A stretch of 64,000 nucleotides of DNA from Echria macrotheca (lineage: Eukaryota; Ascomycota; Sordariomycetes; Sordariales; Schizotheciaceae), in contig MU839838.1 in assembly GCA_030411725.1 (NCBI GenBank), positions 868,001-932,000 on the forward strand, in the 5' to 3' direction. Every line of letters starts with the position of its first letter. Within the stretch, counting starts at the first letter, position 1. Below are positions 56,302-64,000 of this stretch, piece after piece. Both the position numbers and the translations under genes were made by a program. The notes under the pieces were generated by a model, which saw only the letters and a program-made list of their open reading frames with translations, was not told where the DNA came from and did not search any database.

Positions 56302-57399
56302 ATGAAGTCTACAATGCAGCTCTTCCCGCCTGGGGCATCCTTCACCCGTCCCCGGGCCAACGTTGGCTCGATCGCGGCTTTGAATGTGAGCTTGATATCC
56401 TCGACCGCCGATTATGAGATCTCGCATACCAACCCAAAGCTAACCGTTCTCTCCCAGGTGTTGCGCGACAACTTCAGTCTCTTCACATGGCTTGCTATCG
56501 GCGCATTCTTTCAAGGCCTCTCAACACTGATCCTGCCCCCTCGCTACGCCCTCCTGCCAACTGTTGGGTACCTCACTTATCGACTGCTCCACACCGGGCT
56601 CATGTATCTCGGTCTCGTCCGGAACCCAAGCATGGATGACGTGGTGATGGGCAAGTACACGGCGCAGATTCCCGGCAGAGATGGCTCGCCAGCCCAGAAG
56701 CCATCCGAACAAGACATCACCGTCATCATCCTCGCGGCGAGGTCAAACCAGTGCGTGGAACCCAAACCCCTCTTCCTCGTCCCCGCTGACTAGTCAACAG
56801 CCCATTCGGTTTCCTCGCTCCAGGGTATGCCAAGATCCAAAGTGACATCGGCGCTATGATTGCGGAGCTCAACAGAGAGGCAGATAAAAACGGATGTATG
56901 TGTGTGCTACTCTCCATGACGAACAGCTAGCTGACCACGGTCGGAAGACCTCGGCGAATCGTCATGGATCTCCCTCACCGAAAAAGAAACCAGCAACCAG
57001 GTCATGGTCCTCTGCTACTTCCGCAGCGTCGAGGATCTGCACGCGTTCGCTCATGGTCCACGGCACCGCAAGGCGTGGGATTGGTGGAACAAGATCACCA
57101 AGGACCACCCGCACCTGAGCATCATGCACGAGGTCTATCACGCGCCCAAGGGTCACTGGGAGAATATCTATGTCAATAACCATCCCACCGGAATTGGTAA
57201 AGCCCTCGGTCCACAGGTCATAGTCTATCTCTGCTAACGTTAAAAAAATCAAGCCAACACCGTTGCCCGAGTCAATATCGACGGCCAAAAGATGCGCCCC
57301 CTATACGCGGCAAATATGGGCGGGCTGCGGACCCACCTCGGCCGGCTCGGTCGCGGCGATGGAGCCGAGAACGAAGCGTATGGAGCCGCGCCCTACTAG
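56302..57399 (+). CDS. DUF4188-family protein (monooxygenase-like)
   Basis: Four exons: 56302-56750, 56801-56895, 56948-57196, 57254-57399, giving 312 residues in frame. Residues 57-110 hold two hydrophobic segments (LFTWLAIGAFFQGLSTLILP and LPTVGYLTYRLLHTGLMYLG), so the protein is probably membrane-bound. The DUF4188 core follows: SNHPFGFLAPGYAKI, ESSWISLTEKETSNQVM, LCYFRSVEDLHAFAHGPRHR, AWDWWNK and LSIMHEVYHAPKGHWENIY. The AHG and H-x-x-AW blocks recall dimeric alpha-beta barrel, haem- or oxygen-using enzymes; the family is annotated monooxygenase-like, but no reaction is established. tRNA-Arg follows 64 bp after the stop. Confidence 0.85.
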
Positions 57400-57463
57400 T
57401 GGATATCTATCTCCCTGGATTCGGGCTCATGAGTCAAGAACTGGAGACAACAAACAAGTCGAG

Positions 57464-57535
57464 GGTCCGCTGGCTCAATGGCAGAGCGTCTGACTACGAA
57501 TCAGGAGGTTCCAGGTTCGACCCCTGGGTGGATCG
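57464..57535 (+). tRNA. tRNA-Arg(ACG), intronless
   Basis: 72 nt with a full cloverleaf: acceptor GGTCCGC/GTGGATC (two G-T pairs), D arm GCTCAATGGCAGAGC, anticodon stem TCTGA/TCAGG with loop CTACGAA (ACG, read as ICG, Arg), T arm CCAGG-TTCGACC-CCTGG, discriminator G. Confidence 0.93.
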
Positions 57536-58262
57536 AGATGGTTTCTTTTTGGTGGTTTGGCGGCTCATTACGTTTCTTGCCACCAAGAGTTGGAAGATAA
57601 GGGCTTCCTTTTATCTCATTTTTTTGCGATAATGTGGTTCATGTCGAGAAGAAGAGTTTCCCATCTCGAGTGCTGGATAGAACCTTGCATCCATGACTTT
57701 TCTTTTCGTATGAAATGTAAAGCTATCTGTAACACCCGGTTAATCGCCTACGTAAGCTACCTTGCTCAGGCACTGCTCAGGCGCTACTCAAGGAAATAAT
57801 GAAAGAAATTGCAAAATATGGTGTAAACAAGTAGGTAGGGTAGTGATTCCTCTGCGACTCGAGTGGAAACTTTTCCCGAGGTCCCAGTTTTTGGGATACC
57901 TATCTACCTAGCCAAATGTGGCAAATATTGCCAAATCCACGCAAACGAAGTCAAACAAACGAATTCCGTTTGCCTGGTGTTTGCCTGCAGGTGGTTTGCC
58001 TGGTTTACAGTGGGGTTCGTTTCGTTTTGTGGACGCGCTGGCTAGCACCAATCGAAGAGGGAGAAAACAGGCATTGACGCGGAGTGACAGGCCTTGAAAT
58101 GCTCTCCATTCTAGTTGCCCGACAAGACTGTTTCTTCTCCTTCTATTCCCGAGAACTCTCGCCCAAAACGTACCATCGGGTATTTCACGAGTCGCTAGCC
58201 TACCTCGATGCAAAACCTTTCGGCATCGAATCGCTAGTCACTACTATATGAAACGACGGACC
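57536..58262. other. intergenic, no gene seen
   Basis: TGGTTTCTTTTTGG follows the tRNA and may serve as its terminator. GTAGGTAGGGTAG (57832) and CTATCTACCTAGCC (57900) are more dispersed TACCTA/TAGGTA tracts. Confidence 0.45.
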
Positions 58263-59340
58263 ATGGCCCTAGATCATCGTTAGTTACCGCCCGTTAGCTT
58301 GGTTGTTCTGCTCCGTTTGACTTGCGCTTCCACATACAGCCTACCGCCAGCTTCCGATTCCTACCAACGCGCCATTCGAATTGAAGCCTTCGCCGGGAAG
58401 GGGATGGGGTGCATTCGCTACGAGACGGATCGAACGAGGAGCCCTGATCCTGAGCGAGGAGCCATTGTTCACCATCCGGAAGCCGCATGCCGAGATCACA
58501 AATGAAGTCCTGCTCCGGGCTCTTCAAAAGCTGCCGGCGAGCCGGAAGCGGATGTTTTTCCTACTCCGTGACAACGCATCCGGGGCATTTCAGAGCCTAA
58601 AACACGCCTTCGCCGAGAACTCGTTCAACATGGCAAGCGAGGACCACACAACAGGGCGGCAGCTTGATTGCCTCCACGGCTTATTCCTCCTCCACTCGCG
58701 CTTCAACCATTCGTGCTCACCCAACTCCAAGGTTCCAGTCACTGTCACCGGCGGAGAAATCACCCACTTACAAAGTTTTGCCACCAGGGACATTGCCCCC
58801 GGCGAGGAGATCGCCTTCTCATACGCGGCCGACTTCGGATGCAGGACCAGGGAGGAGCGTCACCGAGAACTGCGCTTCGTGTGCAATTGCGACGCGTGCC
58901 AACCCGGAACCCCCTTCCAGGAGCTCAGTGACATGCGCCGGAGACTTGTCCGCGGCCTGCAGTACCTACAGACCGGCGTAGACTTGGATGGGCGCAGACA
59001 GGACGCTCCCGACCGACCGCTGATTGCCGATCCGCAACTGAAACGCGCGGCTGAGACTTTCCGCATTCCTCTCTCGTCTCGGTTCATATACGGCCTCTTG
59101 GTGATGTCCCTGCTGGAACAGGAGGGGCTGCTTGACGACTTCTTGGCGGAAAGGCTGAGCCGAAACGTATGGGTACCGTTTGCCGCGTTCGAAACCGAAA
59201 GTAATGTCCAGGTCGCCAAACTCGCCATGGCACAACAGGATTGGCTTGGGAGACTATGTGTAGCTTTTCAACTTTATGGGCGAGCCGACGCAGCTGACCA
59301 GGCCTTGGCTACTCTATTTCAATCGCTGTCTGGTAGATGA
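58263..59340 (+). CDS. SET-domain protein (SMYD/SET5-like)
   Basis: Two exons: 58263-58278 and 58340-59340, giving 338 residues in frame. Exon 1 is only 16 nt (M-A-L-D-H plus one base); a GTTAGT donor and CAG acceptor join it to PYRQLPIPTNAPFEL. SET-domain proteins of this type methylate lysines in histones or other proteins. The split SET domain shows GRGWGAFATRRIERG near residue 25, FLLHSRFNHSCSPNSK (the RFNHSC cofactor motif), ATRDIAPGEEIAFSYA, and a post-SET cysteine set LRFVCNCDACQ. The C-terminal 120 residues are alpha-helical. Fungal copies of this subfamily are numerous and mostly uncharacterised. It is convergent with the TLDc gene, stops 175 bp apart. Confidence 0.87.
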
Positions 59341-59515
59341 CGTTTTGACGCTTGTCTGATTTGGGAAGCAATGATCGCCAGATTAGACTCGGTGGTACAG
59401 GTGACTCGGGTCTGGTGGGAGAGCGCATCTTTGGGGTAAAACAACAGCATATAGGAGGTATCTTGACCTCATTTTGCCCCTTCCACCTCAAAGGCCCATC
59501 TCCTCCGCTCTTGAC

Positions 59516-61270
59516 TCAACTCTCGTCCCGCCAGTCAGTCCAAATCTCCATATCCCGAATGCTCAAAGAAGCCAGGCTCCAGTTCCCTCTCCACCCATTT
59601 GGCTCGTACACATAGCCCCCACCGCCGTCACTGCCGTCGCCACCGGTGGTTCGATGCGCAATGTCAACAGCCCTACAACCATCCTTCATTTTTAATACCA
59701 TCCCCCCACAGCTGTCGTCATTACCAAACACCACCTCGTTGTCGCTCACCGTCCACCCGGGCTTGCCTACAACCCCCCTCCAGACATCCTGAACCGGCGC
59801 CAGCTGAAAAATGGCGCACCGCTCCTGCCCGACAAACCCGGATGGAAGGTCTGTGTTGTTCTGGATGCTGGCGCGGTCCTCCTTGGGCTTGTAACTGAAC
59901 ACGCCGAAGATGTACGTTGTCGCGCTCTGGCTCGGGGTGGTGGTGGTGGTGTCATTGGTGGTGGCCGTGGGTGGTGAGGATCCCGATGATTGCTGGTGCT
60001 GGTGGCGGTGATGGTGCGCCGAAAATACGAGGATGGCTTCCTCGGGGATGGTTTCCATGGCCCTGCTCATGAGTTCAGAGGATGGTTGTTGATCAGATTC
60101 AGGAGAGGTTGAAGAAGGAGGAGAGTAGCGAAACGTCCGGCGCAGCGACGAAAAGTCTAGAGATCCGCCGAGCAGAGTCGCCAGCTGGCTCGTCAGCGGC
60201 ATGGTCAGAAGCGGCGGCGTGTCGCCGGGCGGCGGGCTGGGTTCGTCCCAGAGATACGAGACTCCGGGGTTGATGGGCTCATCGGGAAGGAAGATTTTGA
60301 TGATGAGGTGGTACAGCGGATCGAGCAGGTAGGGGGTGATGTTTTTCAGGGCGTGGTCGAAGGCTGGCCAGGTGATGATGACTCCGCTGTTGTCGGGACA
60401 GAAGGCGGCGCAGATGGATCGCGCGGCGGCGTCGAAGCGGGAGAGGTCGAGGTTGCCGTGTTCGTCGCGGTACGCGTCCGGCTGTGTGAACTGTAGGGCT
60501 ACGAGATACTTGACGAGAGACACGAAACGGTCGACGGGGATGCCGAGGTCGTAGAGCTTATCGAGGTCGTGCTCGGCTGCGAGCTGCTTTGCCACGGGCC
60601 GGAAAGCGTCGCGGGGGACCGGGCCGTAGCGAGGATCGCGGGGTGTGATCTGCGTGCCGTAGAGGACGTCCAGGAGGTCGTGGTAGATCTCGTCGCCGTC
60701 GTCGTCGTGGTTCAAGGCGCAGTGGTCGCGCCGCGATTCGTGTTCCACCTCAAACGCGTTGTGCAGCGCTAGTCGACGCGCACTTTCTGCGTCGTAGTCG
60801 GGCTTGTCGGTGGGATCCAGGCGTGCGGCCAGACTCTGGAATATCAGTCGGCGGTGGTCCGCCTTGCTGCGCTGCCGCGACAGGTTGCCTTCTTCCACGA
60901 TGGAGCCATAGTTGTCGGGAATTATCCACACCAGAGCCCGGGCGAGCTGTGCTGGGGAGAGACCGTCGCGCTGTGGTATCGTCTTTGTGGACGAGGGGAA
61001 TGGCAGTGTGCTGAGATATGCGAGACTCGAAAACAGAATTTTACCAGCTGCCTCACCGTCTGGAGACCGGGGAAGATCCGCTTTGTCCTGGAGAACGGCG
61101 ATGAAGGCAGCCTCGGTCAATAGACTGTCGGATGCGGTGAGAGAGCCGAACGGGCTCTCCAGCCGCGTTCCTCTGATCGCGTTGTCAACCCGCTCCCAGA
61201 CGGCCTCCTTGCTCAGTGCGCGCTGCGCAACCCAGTCGCTGATTTTTTGGGCTGACCATTCTTTCTCCAT
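59516..61270 (-). CDS. RTC5: TLDc-domain protein, RTC5-like
   Basis: Intronless, 584 residues. The C-terminal TLDc domain (about residues 355-580) is recognisable from TMPLTSQLATLLGGSLDFSS, EEAILVFSAHHH, TTYIFGVFSYKPKED, CAIFQLAPVQDVWRG and NEVVFGNDDSCGGM to IRDMEIWTDW. The N-terminal 350 residues are helical, as in restriction of telomere capping protein 5, a yeast TLDc protein linked to V-ATPase regulation. A His/Gln/Thr-rich low-complexity insert (HHHRHQHQQSSGSSP) interrupts the domain near residue 435, with GGDGSDGGGG near 550. The N-terminus starts MEKEWSAQKISDWVAQ. The RTC5 assignment rests on domain order and length. Confidence 0.78.
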   Translation of the reverse strand: MEKEWSAQKISDWVAQRALSKEAVWERVDNAIRGTRLESPFGSLTASDSLLTEAAFIAVLQDKADLPRSPDGEAAGKILFSSLAYLSTLPFPSSTKTIPQRDGLSPAQLARALVWIIPDNYGSIVEEGNLSRQRSKADHRRLIFQSLAARLDPTDKPDYDAESARRLALHNAFEVEHESRRDHCALNHDDDGDEIYHDLLDVLYGTQITPRDPRYGPVPRDAFRPVAKQLAAEHDLDKLYDLGIPVDRFVSLVKYLVALQFTQPDAYRDEHGNLDLSRFDAAARSICAAFCPDNSGVIITWPAFDHALKNITPYLLDPLYHLIIKIFLPDEPINPGVSYLWDEPSPPPGDTPPLLTMPLTSQLATLLGGSLDFSSLRRTFRYSPPSSTSPESDQQPSSELMSRAMETIPEEAILVFSAHHHRHQHQQSSGSSPPTATTNDTTTTTPSQSATTYIFGVFSYKPKEDRASIQNNTDLPSGFVGQERCAIFQLAPVQDVWRGVVGKPGWTVSDNEVVFGNDDSCGGMVLKMKDGCRAVDIAHRTTGGDGSDGGGGYVYEPNGWRGNWSLASLSIRDMEIWTDWRDES

Positions 61271-62020
61271 GTTGGGCCCGAGATTTCAGTCAGACTTGTT
61301 CGGACTTTGGGTACGTGTTGGGTGAAAGGTGGTGGGCTGCTGGTGGGGATGTTGAAAAAAAGGTTGTGGAGGATGAGAAAAACGGATTGGTAAGTCGGCG
61401 GGTAATAAAGAGATCATAAATATTGACGCCCGGGTGAGACCATATAAGTTAGGCACCGGGCGTCTAAACTTTACGAAACCCACAAATTATATAATCCTGT
61501 CAGCATAACTCTCGCACAGGCTGTATACAAGTCTTACTAGATAATTTATTATCAGGGCGTATTTGCGCCCCTTCGGTGGTACGAAGGAGCTACTGGTATG
61601 GGAATAAAGCTCCCATGCACGCACCCGGAATTGGACACTATTCCTGGTACCGCCTTGACGAAGTTTACCCATTCCTCGGATATTCTGCACGTAATGGAAG
61701 GAAGGCTCGGCTCGTACGAGGGCCGCACCGGTGTTGTCAGCCTGGATCATTTGATCCTGCGAGGGTCTGGCGCAATATATACCCGCTCGGCCCGGTCAGC
61801 ATTCCCTGGGGGCTGAGCTGAAGGAATCTCCGCGCCGCTTGCATAGAGGTCATGGAGAGTAAGGCTACGCGAGCTGTAATCATGAATGCGATTTCGTGCG
61901 ACATAATTCCAAGATATAAGATGGCTGGAGTTGTCTCGTTTTCGTTCAACACTTGTATTCACAGTACCCACTACCATCTTATCTACCCCTTCAAACCTCT
62001 TCTCAACTCCTTGATCCAAC
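61271..62020. other. intergenic, no gene seen
   Basis: This divergent promoter space serves the TLDc gene and the secreted protein gene. A polypyrimidine-rich leader (about 61965-62015) precedes the latter. Confidence 0.45.
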
Positions 62021-62665
62021 ATGAAGTTCTCATACATCCTCTCGGCTTTTCTGGCCAGCCTTTCCATAGCCAGTCCCATCGATGAGCGCCTCACCCAAGT
62101 GGCCAGCCGGGACGTTCAAGCGGCAGCTGAACCGGGCGAAGTCTACGCGATATCCGCACGCGATGATGTCCCCAACGACGACACACCCAACTACACAGCC
62201 GCCACCAAGGCCCACACCCCCCTCGTCAACGGGAAGTACTACTGGTTCTGGCTCCAATGGCCCCGCGACCCCGTCGGCGACGGCGACGGCGAGTCGGCCG
62301 CCGAGATCAAGGCGCTGCGCGACGCCCTCGGCTTCAACCACGTCGGCGTCGTCGTCGGCCAGATCAAGGAGACGCCCCAGGGCAAGGGCAAGAACGCCAA
62401 GCTCAAGCGCGACTTCATCGCCGAGCTGCACCACATGATCGAGATCAAGGGCTCGACCAACACCGGCATCATCCAGCGCCAGTACGACTACAAGAACAAG
62501 GACAGCGACAAGGTGCTCGTCTGGGGGGGCGAGACCACCGCTTCCAAGGCTGCTGCTGCCAAGAAGTTCGCAAAGGCCTGGACCGACGTCGAGGCGCAGA
62601 AGACGTACAATGTCAAGACGAATAATTGTGACACCTTTGCCAAGGCGGTCAAGGGCAAGCTCTGA
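62021..62665 (+). CDS. secreted protein with LRAT/NlpC-like thiol motif (putative)
   Basis: Intronless, 214 residues. The signal peptide is residues 1-18 (MKFSYILSAFLASLSIAS), then a pro-like segment to about residue 50. The folded part starts near VNGKYYWFWLQWP. FNHVGVVVGQI (His near residue 107), LHHMIEIKG and a late NNCDTFAKAV (Cys near residue 205) are arranged His...His...Asn-Cys. That is the order seen in circularly permuted papain-like LRAT/NlpC-P60 proteins, whose Cys block is often NCEHF. The family assignment is my inference. The gene sits alone, is GC-rich at third positions, and has only one Cys in the mature part, consistent with a catalytic rather than structural residue. Confidence 0.6.
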   Translation: MKFSYILSAFLASLSIASPIDERLTQVASRDVQAAAEPGEVYAISARDDVPNDDTPNYTAATKAHTPLVNGKYYWFWLQWPRDPVGDGDGESAAEIKALRDALGFNHVGVVVGQIKETPQGKGKNAKLKRDFIAELHHMIEIKGSTNTGIIQRQYDYKNKDSDKVLVWGGETTASKAAAAKKFAKAWTDVEAQKTYNVKTNNCDTFAKAVKGKL

Positions 62666-63821
62666 GGGTACTCGGGAAGTGTGTGACCTGCCATTTGTGA
62701 TGGTAATCTGTTGTTGGAGAATGGCGAGGTGCTGTTGGTATCGCTGCTGCATAGTTATAGATTCATAGACAGAGAAAGAATGCCATTCCGGCGGGGACAC
62801 ACCCATCTATACCACCCCATCGACTAGAGGTGAAGTGATTCGGTATGCTGTGCTGCAAACTGCCGAAAATGGTAATTGAGGTGAGCAATGGTGAGCCAGC
62901 CTAGGTTTCTTGTGGCGTATTCGGTAGCTGCTGTCTACGGTATATCTACTACGGATTAGCGTTATCATCGATGGTATTAATAGGTAGGTAGGTAGCTTTG
63001 GAAACAAGGGAGGCTTGCTTACCTGGTCACGTTTCAACTCCTTCCTTTCAGACAGCAAGCGATCTACAACACATAATACTGCAGAGGAGTGTTGGGTTGA
63101 AGCTGGCACCCAAGACTTGAAAGACTGAGGTAAAGATGCTTGTTTTGTGGAAGAGAAGACGTCAGCCCTCTGGCTGGCTAAAGACAATGTCTGTGGTCGT
63201 TGAGCGCCTTCCACCTTGCCTGGGTGCTCCTTCCTGCCCAACAGACTTTTTTCTTCGCTATCTGCAACAGGCTTCTCCCCACTCTCTCGCTCGCATCTGC
63301 GTTGGGCAGCATTGCGCCCCGGTCAAAAGCTGGATCAGCCTTGAGTTGAGGGTCGCTAACGGGTCAAAATCTTTGCTGTATTTGCGCTGTTGTGTAAAAC
63401 CGGGTGTTTATTGGTAATCATATTTCTTCCCCAATGATTTGGGTATCAATACATCGAGGCGTGAGCACATGCACACTCTTCGCTGTGCGCAAGTGTGTAT
63501 GAAATGTCACACAGCCACGCGATTGGTCAGCCATCACCCCCAATGCTCCCTCGACAACCACACAGCCCTCATCGCGATTCGTCTGGGATGGACAGCACAG
63601 CCCGATGGGCATTGGGCATTGGGCAGGCATTCATCCATGCATTTCTCCAGCAGTTCTTTCGGAATGAATTTTGAGTCGGGGTCAAGGACTTGCATGGCCA
63701 GATCTACATATCTGTCGCCAGCACCCGCATAAAAGACTGACAATCCGTCTGCTGAAGAGACTCATCACATTTCATATTCCCCAAGAGATTTCATCGTTTT
63801 CTTTAAAAACTCGTGGCGACC
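62666..63821. other. intergenic, no gene seen
   Basis: It contains TAGGTAGGTAGGTAGCT at about 62982. Frames up to 144 codons (62807-63241 minus) have no domains. Confidence 0.45.
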
Positions 63822-64000
63822 ATGTTCCAGGGCAGGAGGTCCAACCGGTCCGAGCCGGCCCCCCAGCAACCTTACAGCCAGCGACCACCCCCAAGGCCTA
63901 TCTCGGCAGCAAACACGACACCGCCGCCGAGCCGGTATGAGACAGCACCCGTACCGGCTCCCATGCCCCGGGATGGCGGCAGTTCAAGTTCCTCGTCGAC
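63822..64000 (+). CDS. start of a gene cut by the right edge
   Basis: ATG in the context GCGACCATGTTCC opens a frame that runs to the window end (59 codons). The sequence is basic then Pro/Ser-rich: MFQGRRSNRSEPAPQQPYSQ, RPPPRPISAANTTPPPSRYE, then a Ser run. There is no signal peptide. It looks like a disordered N-terminus of a larger protein; no family can be assigned from this part. Confidence 0.5.
   Translation, partial: MFQGRRSNRSEPAPQQPYSQRPPPRPISAANTTPPPSRYETAPVPAPMPRDGGSSSSSS

Noticed and set aside
62030..62806. 258-codon minus-strand frame
   Set aside because: Antisense to the secreted LRAT-like gene; Leu/Val-rich low-complexity translation is typical of a shadow frame.
1..64000. 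CRISPR array or prokaryotic operon structure
   Set aside because: Introns, nuclear tRNA introns and fungal families show a eukaryotic nuclear genome; no regularly spaced repeats were seen.

Overview
The window looks like nuclear chromosomal DNA of a filamentous ascomycete (Pezizomycotina, most likely a Sordariomycete). Genes carry short introns (about 46-119 nt) with GTRNGT donors and CTRAC branch points. Family content is fungal: a CFEM protein, a GPI-anchored Cys-rich protein, a Zn(II)2Cys6 factor, a P450, AsaB/CmcJ and DUF4188 families. A 5S rRNA gene stands alone, as in Neurospora. One 10.5-kb AT-rich block full of C-to-T-degraded transposons is the signature of repeat-induced point mutation (RIP). 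The species cannot be named from the sequence.

Layout. 0.6-11.1 kb: F-box-like remnant, NodB-type polysaccharide deacetylase, MDR oxidoreductase divergent from a Zn(II)2Cys6 regulator, a seven-exon PAQR/IZH receptor, a CFEM GPI protein. 11.4-23.4 kb: housekeeping block with DNA polymerase epsilon catalytic subunit head-to-head with COX20, a basic hypothetical protein, and a secreted Cys-rich GPI protein. 25.4 kb: 5S rRNA gene. 28.7-39.3 kb: large unknown membrane protein whose first intron holds a poly-G tract, an assembly gap and a poly-C tract; gamma-glutamyltranspeptidase; a small acidic protein; an AsaB/CmcJ-like oxygenase convergent with a glutamine synthetase-like enzyme. 39.7-50.2 kb: RIP-degraded island. 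50.4-64 kb: truncated 5S pseudogene, acetolactate decarboxylase, intron-containing tRNA-Asn, P450, DUF4188 protein, tRNA-Arg, SET protein, TLDc/RTC5 protein, secreted LRAT/NlpC-like candidate, and the start of a gene cut by the right edge.

The island is nested. A 7.3-kb unit bounded by about 207-bp terminal inverted repeats (42066-49399) contains a complete but RIP-dead Fot1/pogo element with TA target duplication (43320-45180) and an almost unmutated solo LTR with 5-bp target duplication (46330-46681). A Tc1/mariner relic lies to its left. A 437-bp foldback element, whose ends share a duplicated motif with the Fot1-like element, lies to its right.

No single operon-like system is evident. 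The AsaB-like oxygenase plus glutamine synthetase-like pair, and the P450 and DUF4188 genes beyond the island, could belong to specialised metabolism, but no backbone synthase is present, so this stays an inference. All exon models were joined by hand and checked for frame: the summed lengths of every multi-exon gene are divisible by three.
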